Source: Dactylosporangium siamense (GTDB lineage Bacteria; Actinomycetota; Actinomycetes; Mycobacteriales; Micromonosporaceae). From it: 64,000 nucleotides of DNA. A model generated the notes under the pieces. That model worked only from the letters and a program-made list of their open reading frames with translations, ran no database searches and was not told the DNA's origin. Location of the stretch: NCBI RefSeq assembly GCF_016862795.1, contig NZ_BONQ01000172.1, forward strand, positions 1-64,000, read 5' to 3'. The position numbers and the translations under genes were made by a program. Below are positions 24,450 to 32,843 of the stretch, piece after piece (the first letter of the stretch is position 1; each line of letters starts with the position of its first letter).

Positions 24450-27140
24450 CTAGGGATCGATCGATCTCCGCCGGGGTCGGACGAATGGTGCGGCCACCGC
24501 CGACAGCAGACCGGCGGCGAGCCCCACGAGCAGCACCCATGGGGGCAGCACGCCCGGGTCGTCCGGGGTGCGTCCGGACTGGACGACGGCGACCGGCTCC
24601 GGCCCGCGGCTGGACCGCTGCGCGCTCGGGCCGGCCGAGGGGACGGAGCCGCGGTCCGGCACGGCCGCCGCGGTGGTGGCCGCCGCGGTGGTCGCGGGGG
24701 CGGTGGTGGTGTCGTCGTCGTCCGGCGCCTGCGTGTAGCCGGCGACGGCGCCCGACCTGATCTCCTTGGACGCGTTCCGGGCAGCCGCGCGCATCTCGAC
24801 GGGCAGCGGCGCGTAGCCCGGCGGGAGCTGACCGAAGGCCAGGCCGCGGGTCTGCCCGGCGCCCGAGACGAAGTCGACGAAGTCGGCGATCTGGGTCCGG
24901 GCGGTCGGGTCGGCGGTGGTGTCGATGTCCTTCACGGCCACGGCCGCGTAGGTGACCATGGACAGCGGATAGGCGTTCGCGGTCTTCGCTGCCGGGTTGA
25001 GGACCTTGAACCGGCTGTCGTCGGTGCTGCCGGTCATCGCCTGCGCGCCCGCCTGCAGGCTGCTCTCGGTGGGGACCACGAAGTTGCCCGCCGCGTTGCG
25101 CAGGCCGGCGGTCTGCAGCCCGAACCGGGCGGCCTCAGCGGTCGACGTCACGCTGATCACGAAGCGGCGCAGGGCCGGCTGCGGCTTGTTCTTCTGCCAG
25201 CGCGCGACCGTCGGCAGGCCGGTGAGTGGGTCGCGGTTCTCCAGGTCGTCGGCCTTCATCCACCGTCCGCCGATGCCGCCGGGCCGGCCGTTGAGGGTGT
25301 TGCGGGCCGCGTCCTCGAGGTTCTCCATGTACGGCGCCCGGTCCACGACGCAGAGCGGCACGGCGTTGTTCTGCTGCTGCTCGGCGGTCAGCGCGGTGCA
25401 CGTCGGGTCGGACTTCGGGAACGTCTCCAGCGGCAGCGTGAGGTTCCGGTACGCGGGGTTGACCACCGCGCCCCACGGGTCGGGCTTGCCGTCCAGGAAG
25501 TCCCGCGCCTCCTTGTCGGCGTTCAGCCATGTCCACACCGCGGCGGTGGCGTCGGAGTTCTCCAGGCTCACCAGCGCGGAGGCTCCCTCCGGCTCGTAGC
25601 CCGGCGACGTCAGCCACTTGGCCTCGGGGTTGACCGCCAGGAACTCCGGGTCCGCGAAGAGGTTCCGCGGGTTCGCGGCCAGGTAGGCCGGCATCGTTTC
25701 GACGTCGGCCGGGTCGGGCGGCGGGATCGCCCGCTGGTAGGACTCGGTCAGGAGCTTCGCGGCGAGCCGGGGCGTGAGGTTCATCCGCGGCAACCGGCTG
25801 CCGTTGGTGTCCAGTTCGGCCTGCGGCGTGCTGCCGGTCGCGACGGTCCGCTCGATGTGGAAGCCGAACACCACCCCGGACAGGGCGACCGGTGCGTAGG
25901 CGATCGGATGGTCCGGGTCGCGCACCAGCGGCCGGTTGACCAGCGCGGCGCGGCTGCTGGTGGGGATCTCGCTGGTGATCGAGCTGCGGGCGGTGGACTC
26001 CGGCATCGTGTTCAGCACGTACGGCACCCGGCCGCTCGAGCACAGGGTGGGCGCCCAGTTGGTGAAGGCGACCCGGGCGAGCTCGCTGCCGATGATCCGC
26101 CGCTGCGCCGTCCCGAGCGCGCAGTCCTCGCGGACCGGCCGGAAGTCCAGCCGGAAGGCGATCCGGTGCTGCCAGTTGGACAGGCTGAGCGGCGAGGACG
26201 TGACGTGCGAGATGAACCCGTCACCGACCTCCGCGCCGGTGCGGTACCCGTCGTCCTTCACGCCCCGCGGCACCACCACGAGCCAGCACGCACGCCCCGG
26301 CGCGTCGCTCGCGGTGCTGACCGGCGCGCCGCAGCCCAGCGAGGGCGACTCCAGCAGGGTCTGCATCTCGATCGTCGCCTCGCCGGACCCGTCCACCCGG
26401 GTCAGGTTGTAGGTCAGCTCGTTGGTGTCGGCGAAGCCGTACACCCCGCCGCCGGCCTGGTCGATCGGCTGGTTGAACGGCGCGAGGACGCCCTTGTTGC
26501 CCGCGGCGACGTTCGGCCAGTTGCTGGCGACCGGGAAGAACGGCACGGAGCCGCCGAGGCTGCTGTTGACGTTGCGGTCGTAGCCGAGCGGTTTGCCGTC
26601 CTTGCCGAGTGCCGTGCGCTCCTGTGCGTCGCCGCGCAGGACCGTGCGGCTGCGGACGTAGTTCACGCCACCGAGGCCGCCGGGGTCGTTGTCCGGGTAG
26701 TTGTTGTTGTAGGCGCCGTACTGGCAGGTCTCCCGGGCCGGGGCCGGCGTGGCCGCGGGCGCGGAAGTGTCGTCGCCCCAGCACTGCATGACCTGCAGAT
26801 AGTTCGCCTTGAACGGCAGGGTCGGATCGCCCGGCGGCATCCCCTTCCAGCTGACGGTGACCGCCTGGTTGGTCAGGCCCTTCGTCTGCGCCACCGTGAC
26901 CTTCAGCGCGGGGAACGCGCTGTCCCCGCTGAGTGTCACGGCGGAGTCGGTCATCGGCGTCCCGGTGTATTCGACCTTGCCGATGCTCGGGTCGTCGGCC
27001 GCGCCCGCGACCGCGATGTATCCGACCTCGGCCAGCAGGGTGGCCACCAGTCCCGCGACGACCCCGGCGGTCGCCCGTCGGCGCCATGACATGCCTTGCG
27101 CGCCTCGCGTGCCGTGCGTGATCCACAGGTGCAGGTTCAT
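24450..27140 (-). CDS. Large membrane-anchored PstS-related surface protein
   Basis: 896 residues: an N-terminal membrane/signal segment (ATAGVVAGLVATLLAEVGYI), a ~350-residue outer domain of unknown type (ALKVTVAQTKGLTNQAVTVS, CWGDDTSAPA, CWLVVVPRGVKDDGYRTG), then a substrate-binding-protein-like part (LTPRLAAKLLTESYQRAIPP, AGLRNAAGNFVVPTESSLQ, ANAYPLSMVTYAAVAVKDID). A Thr/Ala linker leads to a C-terminal helix (PPWVLLVGLAAGLLSAVAAP) and basic tail. ATG 27140 overlaps the preceding stop (ATGA) with GGAGG at 6 nt. It is three times the size of a normal PstS, and the extra domain may contact the partner surface proteins. Confidence 0.8.
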   Translation of the reverse strand: MNLHLWITHGTRGAQGMSWRRRATAGVVAGLVATLLAEVGYIAVAGAADDPSIGKVEYTGTPMTDSAVTLSGDSAFPALKVTVAQTKGLTNQAVTVSWKGMPPGDPTLPFKANYLQVMQCWGDDTSAPAATPAPARETCQYGAYNNNYPDNDPGGLGGVNYVRSRTVLRGDAQERTALGKDGKPLGYDRNVNSSLGGSVPFFPVASNWPNVAAGNKGVLAPFNQPIDQAGGGVYGFADTNELTYNLTRVDGSGEATIEMQTLLESPSLGCGAPVSTASDAPGRACWLVVVPRGVKDDGYRTGAEVGDGFISHVTSSPLSLSNWQHRIAFRLDFRPVREDCALGTAQRRIIGSELARVAFTNWAPTLCSSGRVPYVLNTMPESTARSSITSEIPTSSRAALVNRPLVRDPDHPIAYAPVALSGVVFGFHIERTVATGSTPQAELDTNGSRLPRMNLTPRLAAKLLTESYQRAIPPPDPADVETMPAYLAANPRNLFADPEFLAVNPEAKWLTSPGYEPEGASALVSLENSDATAAVWTWLNADKEARDFLDGKPDPWGAVVNPAYRNLTLPLETFPKSDPTCTALTAEQQQNNAVPLCVVDRAPYMENLEDAARNTLNGRPGGIGGRWMKADDLENRDPLTGLPTVARWQKNKPQPALRRFVISVTSTAEAARFGLQTAGLRNAAGNFVVPTESSLQAGAQAMTGSTDDSRFKVLNPAAKTANAYPLSMVTYAAVAVKDIDTTADPTARTQIADFVDFVSGAGQTRGLAFGQLPPGYAPLPVEMRAAARNASKEIRSGAVAGYTQAPDDDDTTTAPATTAAATTAAAVPDRGSVPSAGPSAQRSSRGPEPVAVVQSGRTPDDPGVLPPWVLLVGLAAGLLSAVAAPFVRPRRRSIDP

Positions 27141-28741
27141 TGCCGCCTCCGCAGCATCCACGAGACGATGCCCGGGCCCAGCACCAGCGCGAGGGTGATG
27201 AGACCGGCGATGAGCATCAACGTCTGGCTGCCGCTCCAGCCGGTGCCGCTGGGCATGGCGATCGGCACCGCCGCCACGTTCGGGTCGCCGCCGCCGCGGC
27301 CGTTGCCGGCGCCGACGTACTGGTCGGTGAGTGGGTCATAGCTCAGCGATGGTGCCGGTCCGGCGCTCGCGCCGCCCGAGGGGTTGGCGGTTCCGGTCCC
27401 GGCGCCGGAGTTGTTGGCGGCGGCCGCGGCCTGATTCACCGGGGTGTCCTGGTTCTGTTTGCCGCCGGTGCCCTTCGTGCACTGCGCCGGGCCCTTCTTG
27501 TCGCAGGCCTGAGGCTGCGGCGCGATGTCGGCGAGCCGGTTGTGCCCGTCCGCGGTGAAGGTCGGGTTGTTGCAGCTCTCCAGCGGCGGCCTACCGCCCT
27601 TCGGCGCGCCGGGGATCTTCTCGATCTGCTTGAAGCTCGCCTCGACGAGGTTCCTCGGCAGCGGCGAATACCCGAGGTCGGGCGCCTGCTGCTGGCCCTC
27701 GCACTCGAAGTAGGTGCTGAACGCGGCGAGTGTCGCGCCCTTGGCCTCGGAGAAGTTTCCGCTGACGACCGTGGGCAGGATGAAGTACGAGTACGACGAC
27801 ATGGGGTACACCCGCGGGTCGGTGTACGTGTACACGTTGCGCAGGTTCTGCGTGAGGTACACCGCCGGGTCGGGGTTGCTCTCGATCTCCGCCTTCTGCA
27901 GCGCGACCGCGACGTTCAGCGGCGTCGGCTCGACGTAGTAGCCGGCCGCGTTGAGCATCTTGACGACCGGGAAGCTCGCGTTCTTGGCGTAGGAGTACTG
28001 GACGTAGCCGATGGCGCCCTCGGAATAGGTCTGCGCCACGTGGCTGGCCACGCCGAGGTCGCCCGACTTGGAGATGGCGCCGCTGAAGCTCGGCCAGAAC
28101 GAGGCGGCGCCGTTGCCGCAGCCACGCGAGGAGCAGAAGGAGCTCCAGATCTGCGGGTACGCCGCCTGCATCCACAGGCTGAACTGCGCGCTGCTGCCCG
28201 ATCCGTCGGAGCGGATGACCGGCACGACCTTGACGGCCGGCATGGTGAGGCCGGGGTTGTCGGCCTTGATCGCCGCGTCGTCCCAGCGGGTGATGCCCCC
28301 GGTGAAGATCTTCGCGAGGACCTCGCCGGAGAGCCGCAGGTTCGTCACCTGCCGGCCGGCGATCTTCAGGTTGTACATGAAGCTGGTGCCGCCGGCGACG
28401 ATCGGCATGTAGGCGTAGCTGCCCGGTGCCGGGTTCTCCGGCGAGCTGCCGTCGGTGGGCCGTTGCTGGAACGGGATGTCGGACGCCGCGAAGTCGACGG
28501 TCTTCTGCAGGAACCGCTGCCGGCCGTCGGAGGAGCCGCCGGCGCTGTAGTCCACGCGGATGCTGTTCTGGTGCACGGCGCTGATCCACTGGTTGATCGC
28601 GTTGGCGGCCCAGGTGGAGCCGGCCCCGTTGATCGGCACGTAGTTCGGCGCGTAGACCGCCATCGCCGGCGCGGGCAGTCCGAGGGCGATCAGCAGGCTG
28701 CTCATCGCGAGCAGTGCGCGACGCCAGGGCGACAGCTTCAT
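27137..28741 (-). CDS. PstS-like substrate-binding protein with C-terminal membrane anchor
   Basis: 534 residues. The ligand loops of PstS are well kept: INGAGSTWAANAINQW, YSAGGSSDGRQRFLQKTVDF, RSDGSGSSAQFSLWM and GAIGYVQYSYAKN, with YPMSSYSYFILPT near the end of the fold. Unlike normal PstS it has no lipobox. It carries a ~130-residue linker rich in Ala/Gly/Asn and a C-terminal membrane helix (LMLIAGLITLALVLGPGIV) with basic tail RRRQ. ATG 28741 overlaps the PstA stop (ATGA), so permease and binding protein are translationally coupled. Confidence 0.88.
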   Translation of the reverse strand: MKLSPWRRALLAMSSLLIALGLPAPAMAVYAPNYVPINGAGSTWAANAINQWISAVHQNSIRVDYSAGGSSDGRQRFLQKTVDFAASDIPFQQRPTDGSSPENPAPGSYAYMPIVAGGTSFMYNLKIAGRQVTNLRLSGEVLAKIFTGGITRWDDAAIKADNPGLTMPAVKVVPVIRSDGSGSSAQFSLWMQAAYPQIWSSFCSSRGCGNGAASFWPSFSGAISKSGDLGVASHVAQTYSEGAIGYVQYSYAKNASFPVVKMLNAAGYYVEPTPLNVAVALQKAEIESNPDPAVYLTQNLRNVYTYTDPRVYPMSSYSYFILPTVVSGNFSEAKGATLAAFSTYFECEGQQQAPDLGYSPLPRNLVEASFKQIEKIPGAPKGGRPPLESCNNPTFTADGHNRLADIAPQPQACDKKGPAQCTKGTGGKQNQDTPVNQAAAAANNSGAGTGTANPSGGASAGPAPSLSYDPLTDQYVGAGNGRGGGDPNVAAVPIAMPSGTGWSGSQTLMLIAGLITLALVLGPGIVSWMLRRRQ

Positions 28742-30075
28742 GGCAGGTCTCCAAGGTGTACCGATTGCTGGTCGGGTTGCTGGTCACGGCCGGGCGCCGG
28801 GCCGGGCAGCCCGTACCGGCCGCCGCGGCGCATGCGTTCCTCGTCGCGCGCCGACTGGCGGGCGAGGCGCCGGGCCTGCCTGGCGGTGACCCGGCCGGGC
28901 GCGCGGCCGGCGAAGATCCGCGCCAGCACGAACAGCGCCAGGACGATGGCCATCAGCAGCGCCGCGGCGCCGAAACCCCGCTGGATGTAGGCCGGCTGAC
29001 CGGATCGCACGAGCATGAACGTCAGCAGTGGGAGCGAGACCTGGTTGCCGTCGATCGGGTTGGCGTTGAGGTAGGTGGTGTAGCCGGCGGTGAGCAGCAC
29101 CGGGCTCGTCTCGCCGATGCCCCTGGCGGCGCCGAGGATGACGCTGGTGACCAGCCCGGAGCGTGCGGTCGGCAGCACGACGTACCAGACGGTGCGCCAG
29201 CGCGGGGCACCCAGCGCCTCGGCCGCTTCCCGCAGGCCGCCGGGGACCAGCCGCAGCACCACGTCCGCGGCCCGGATGACGATCGGCAGCATCATCACGC
29301 TCAACGCGGTCGCCGCGGCGAACCCGGACTGCGGAAACCCGAGGATCAGGATCAGCGTCGCGTAGATGAACAGACCGGCGACGATCGAGGGCAGCGCGGT
29401 CATCGCCTCGACGATCGTGCGCACCAGCGTGGAGCCGCGCCCGCCGACCTGGGTGAGGTACACGGCGCAGGCCAGGCCGAGCGGGATGGTGATGAGCAAC
29501 GAGATCGTCATCATCTCGAGGGTGCCGACCACGGCGTGCAGCACGCCGCCCTTGGACAGCGGGTCCAGCGGGCCCGCGGTGGTGAGGTCCTCGGTGAAGA
29601 AGTTCAGGTGCCACATCGCGGGGAGGCCGCGCCAGATCGTGAAGCCGACGACGTGGAAGAGCCCGAGGAACAGCGCCGCCGCCGCGCTCCACAGCACCGT
29701 GGTCCAGATCCGGTCCCGCACCGTCGGGCCGTCCGCGGACAGCGCGGTCAGCAGCGCGTAGGCCGCGAGGAAGACCACGTAGGCCACGACGACGAACCCG
29801 ATGAGGCCGCTGAACGGGGCGAGCCAGGCGAAGAGCAGGATCGTCACGCACAGGCCGGTCGAGGCGGCCCCCAGCAGGTTGAACAGCTCGTCGCGGTGGA
29901 CGCCGCCGAGCTGCCGGCGCGGCGGGACCGGCCCGAGCTCGCGCGGCAGGACGGTGCCGCCGCCCGTGGCCGGCCGCACGGACGGCACCACGTCGATCTG
30001 GGTGGACACCTTCGGGCGGACGGCGACCGGCTCGCGCTCGTGCTCCCCGAACTGGTGCTTCGTCTCGATCGCCAT
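28738..30075 (-). CDS. pstA: Phosphate-type ABC transporter permease, PstA-like
   Basis: 445 residues, longer than typical PstA (~300) because of a ~70-residue hydrophilic N-terminus and an extended basic C-terminal tail. It has about six or more membrane helices and the coupling region AAEALGAPRWRTVWYVVLPT plus GAARGIGETSPVLLTAG, the PstA form of the EAA motif. It should form the channel with PstC and be driven by the PstB encoded at 17034. Its start lies 2 nt from the PstC stop, and its stop overlaps the next start. Confidence 0.88.
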   Translation of the reverse strand: MAIETKHQFGEHEREPVAVRPKVSTQIDVVPSVRPATGGGTVLPRELGPVPPRRQLGGVHRDELFNLLGAASTGLCVTILLFAWLAPFSGLIGFVVVAYVVFLAAYALLTALSADGPTVRDRIWTTVLWSAAAALFLGLFHVVGFTIWRGLPAMWHLNFFTEDLTTAGPLDPLSKGGVLHAVVGTLEMMTISLLITIPLGLACAVYLTQVGGRGSTLVRTIVEAMTALPSIVAGLFIYATLILILGFPQSGFAAATALSVMMLPIVIRAADVVLRLVPGGLREAAEALGAPRWRTVWYVVLPTARSGLVTSVILGAARGIGETSPVLLTAGYTTYLNANPIDGNQVSLPLLTFMLVRSGQPAYIQRGFGAAALLMAIVLALFVLARIFAGRAPGRVTARQARRLARQSARDEERMRRGGRYGLPGPAPGRDQQPDQQSVHLGDLP

Positions 30076-30076
30076 G

Positions 30077-31111
30077 TCACACCTCGCTCTGCGCGCCGGA
30101 GCGCGACCGGTTGGCGATGGTGGAGGCGGTGAAGTTCACGACCAGCGTGATGACGAACAGGGCCAGCCCGGCCGCCATCAGCGCGGACAGGCCGAACCCG
30201 GAGGCGTCGCCGTAGCGCAGCGCGATGAGGCTGGAGACCGAGTTCGTGCCGACCCGCAGGATGTGCCACTGGATCTCGAAGACCTGCGAGATCACCATGT
30301 ACACCGCGATCGTCTCGCCCAGTGCCCGGCCCAGGCCGAGCATGGTGCCGCCGATCATGCCGCCCCGGCCGAAGGGCAGCACGACGGAGCTGATCATGCC
30401 CCAGCGGGTCGCTCCCAGCGCGTAGGCGCCCTCCCGCTCCCCCGCCGGCGCCTGGCTGAACGCCTCGCGCATCACCGAGCACTGGATCGGGGCGACCATC
30501 AGGGCGACCGTCAGGCCCGCGACGAAGGCACTCGCCGTGAAGACACTGGCGCTGGCGAGCGGGTCGGTCGGGTCCGCGCCCTCCACCCGGAAGATCGGGA
30601 TCCAGCCGAACCAGGTCGCCAGCCAGCGGGCCAGTCCGATGACGCTGCCCTCGAGGAACACCAGGCCCCACAGGCCGTACACCACGCTCGGCACGGCCGC
30701 CATCAGGTCGACCAGGCTGACCAACCACTGCCGCAGCCAGGTGGGGGCGATCTCCGAGATGAACAGGGCGGTGCCGGTGGCGAGCGGCACCGACACGCTC
30801 ACGGCCACCAGCGCGATCAGGACCGTCCCGGTGAGCACCGCGGCGATGCCGAACCGGTGCACGTCAGGTTGCCATTCCGCGGTGGTCAGGAAGTCGAGAC
30901 CGACGGCACGCAGCGCCTCGGTGGCCCGCAGCGCGAGGAACAGCCCGATCGCACCCATGATCGAGAAGACGAGCAGGCCGGTGAGCCGCGACCCACCACG
31001 GAAGATCCGGTCGGCGAGGGCTGACGAGGCGCGGATGACCCGCGGACGGGGGTCGACGGGCGCGTCGGTGCCCTGCGCCGCGGGCTCCGGCGCGATGTTG
31101 GTCGCGTGCAC
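30077..31111 (-). CDS. pstC: Phosphate-type ABC transporter permease, PstC-like
   Basis: About 344 residues. PstC features include GTALFISEIAPTWLRQWL, VPSVVYGLWGL and the EAA-type loop EREGAYALGATRWGMISSVV with GLGRALGETIAVYMV. It has six main membrane helices. I place the start at GTG 31111, one base after the stop (TAA) of a 43-residue open frame with a strong ribosome site, which suggests translational coupling. A longer in-frame start at ATG 31177 has no ribosome site and overlaps that small frame. Confidence 0.87.
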   Translation of the reverse strand: MHATNIAPEPAAQGTDAPVDPRPRVIRASSALADRIFRGGSRLTGLLVFSIMGAIGLFLALRATEALRAVGLDFLTTAEWQPDVHRFGIAAVLTGTVLIALVAVSVSVPLATGTALFISEIAPTWLRQWLVSLVDLMAAVPSVVYGLWGLVFLEGSVIGLARWLATWFGWIPIFRVEGADPTDPLASASVFTASAFVAGLTVALMVAPIQCSVMREAFSQAPAGEREGAYALGATRWGMISSVVLPFGRGGMIGGTMLGLGRALGETIAVYMVISQVFEIQWHILRVGTNSVSSLIALRYGDASGFGLSALMAAGLALFVITLVVNFTASTIANRSRSGAQSEV

Positions 31112-31112
31112 G

Positions 31113-31244
31113 TTACCGGTACCCCCCGGCTTCGACAACGGCGAACGACGGCGCCGGACGCGCGGCGCTCCGGCCATGCGTCTGACAGCCGCCGTCCACC
31201 TCGACCGGCGGGGAGATCACGATCGGCATCGTCGGGAACTGCAT
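31113..31244 (-). CDS. 43-residue leader ORF upstream of pstC
   Basis: ATG 31244 follows GAGGGAGGGATCCATC, among the strongest Shine-Dalgarno sites in the window, at 8-nt spacing. The frame reads MQFPTMPIVISPPVEV, then DGGCQTHGRS and ends EAGGYR with TAA one base before the GTG of pstC. It has a single Cys and no signal peptide. It is either a leader peptide that couples translation to pstC or a small protein in its own right. No family is recognised. Confidence 0.5.
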   Translation of the reverse strand: MQFPTMPIVISPPVEVDGGCQTHGRSAARPAPSFAVVEAGGYR

Positions 31245-31362
31245 GATGGATCCCTCCCTCGGTCGCTGAAAGGTGCGAATCGCTCATCTCGAGGTCGTGC
31301 GGGCATGCGGCGGCCTTGGGCACCGTCGCGTGGATGGTCGGGTCGGAGGAAGCGCCTGGCGG

Positions 31363-31728
31363 TCACTCCGCTGTCGGGCGCCAGAAGCGACCCCGACGGC
31401 CGAGCGTCTCGTCGATCACCGCCGAGGTGGCGCTCTCCATGAAGCGCTGGACCGCGGCCTCGCAGGTGATCCGCAGCTCGTAGCCGTGGGAGGCTACGGC
31501 CAGCACGCCGAACTCAGCGTCAACGATTGACCAACGCCATCGGCGAGTCGCATCGCGAGCCACCGCTACGGAGCCGGCGGATGCGCGGTCGCGGACGTTC
31601 TGCACGGCCTCGGCCGCCGCCTGCACACCGGCAAAACTCCCCGGCGAAACGCCGAGAATCCGGTTGTTGAGGCCAACCAACCGCCAGATCACCTGGCCGC
31701 CACGCGTCCGATGGAATTGGTATCGCAC
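31363..31728 (-). CDS. DUF1508/YegP-like small protein
   Basis: 121 residues with two similar halves, each with a WRL/WRW core: GGQVIWRLVGLNNRILGVSP with AAAEAVQNVRD, then RRWRWSIVDAEFGVLAVASH with EAAVQRFMES. This is the layout of DUF1508 (YegP-like) proteins, although the motifs are diverged. Function is unknown. It sits just upstream of the pst-like operon on the same strand but is separated by about 120 nt. Confidence 0.6.
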   Translation of the reverse strand: MRYQFHRTRGGQVIWRLVGLNNRILGVSPGSFAGVQAAAEAVQNVRDRASAGSVAVARDATRRWRWSIVDAEFGVLAVASHGYELRITCEAAVQRFMESATSAVIDETLGRRGRFWRPTAE

Positions 31729-32453
31729 TAATCAGCTCGCACCTCCGTGGTAGTCGCACGCCAATGTCGAATGCACGTGCGCTGCTCTCGCGAACGCCTC
31801 GATGCTGCTTCACTACGGCGTATCGGCGAAACGCGGTTCGGGTGAACAGGGCGGTAATGCGAATGCTCCGCCCGGTAAAACCGATGATCTTGATGTCGCC
31901 ACAGATTCACTAAAGAAGCCATTGACCTGCACATACGTCAGACCAAACCAGGACCCGGCCCCCGAATCGCATCGAGCCGCCGCCCGGATAGCCCGGCAGT
32001 CGCGTCGATCGGCCAACTTCGGGGCTGCCGAGTGAATTATCGCTGATCGATTGGCACAGCCATTTACAGTTGGTAAGCTGCCCTGCCCACACCCCTTGCG
32101 GGGGGCCACCTTCGCCGGCATGGATCGCTCCGGCTCGATCAGTTTGCATTGATGAGTATCGACTATATGCTCGGCGAAGGGATGCACATCGAATTTCAAC
32201 GAAAAGGCGCCGAGTGGGTCGCGCCCATTATCATGCGCTCGCCCAATTCGTCCAACCCGTCCGCGACTTTTGCGGCCAGCACACAATTGTGCCCGCGCGC
32301 GTGCGCCCTCCGCGGGGCCCGGTTCGAGCTCCCACGCCAGTTTGGTTCGGCCTCCCGCACTACCCTGCGGCGACGAGGCTCTTGCGGTCCTGGTGCAGGG
32401 GTAAGATCATCGGCGACGCGGAGATACCTGCGCTTGTCCAGGGAGAGCACGAC
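31729..32453. other. Long intergenic region without a supported gene
   Basis: About 725 nt with lower GC than the flanks. Several short frames exist on both strands, but none has a ribosome site and sensible composition together. A GGTTCGAG motif near 32325 recalls a tRNA T-arm, yet no stem forms around it. It may hold promoters for the genes on both sides or decayed sequence. Confidence 0.4.
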
Positions 32454-32831
32454 GTGGCCGAGCCGGCAAAGGATGGCGAGCAGGAAGGCCCGGTCCCGCA
32501 GCACTGGCGGGCGACGCTGACAGCGATCGTCGAATCGTTGGTGCGCCGGGATGACGTCCTCGCCGCCGGCGTGGATCCGGTCGATCCGGTGTCGCCCGAC
32601 GCAACGGCTGCGTGCCTCGATGCCGTTGATGCCTATGGTGCGGTGACCCTGCTGCCCTTGCCCGACGAGACCTGGAAGACGTCCGTCGCGATGTGGCACG
32701 GCGATCACTGGAACTGCCTGGTAGACCTCTGGACGGCCGAGGAAGGCCGGAGCGACCTGGTGCTGGACGTGGACGTTTTCGAGCACGAAGGCGGGTATCG
32801 CTTCCGGGTCCACTTGGTCTACGTCCCGTGA
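32454..32831 (+). CDS. Hypothetical protein, about 125 residues
   Basis: Starts at GTG 32454 with GGGAGAG 7-8 nt upstream. An N-terminal helix (WRATLTAIVESLVRRDDVLA) is followed by an alpha/beta part with conserved-looking aromatic motifs: LPLPDETWKTSVAMWHGDHW, LVDLWTAEEGRSDLVLDVDV and RFRVHLVYVP at the end. It looks like a real, well-folded protein. I have seen similar actinobacterial hypotheticals, but no function is known. It ends 12 nt from the convergent channel gene. Confidence 0.65.
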   Translation: MAEPAKDGEQEGPVPQHWRATLTAIVESLVRRDDVLAAGVDPVDPVSPDATAACLDAVDAYGAVTLLPLPDETWKTSVAMWHGDHWNCLVDLWTAEEGRSDLVLDVDVFEHEGGYRFRVHLVYVP

Positions 32832-32843
32832 CCCACGCTGCGC

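Noticed and set aside
21265-27089. Very long plus-strand open frames (over 890 codons each) opposite the secreted and PstS-like genes
   Set aside because: Their composition is Arg/Gly/Asp/His-rich without domains, and they mirror minus-strand genes that have signal peptides, motifs and ribosome sites. They are GC-driven shadows.
17034-31244. Plain housekeeping phosphate (pst) operon
   Set aside because: Gene order, the split pstB, three non-lipoprotein binding proteins and the interleaved surface genes do not fit, and I see no 11-bp PHO-box repeats. A phosphate role is still possible.
31813-32286. 157-residue minus-strand frame
   Set aside because: It has no ribosome site, contains overlapping equally poor frames on the other strand, and shows no domain.
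32310-32350. tRNA-like GGTTCGAG sequence
   Set aside because: No T-stem, anticodon stem or acceptor stem can be formed around it.
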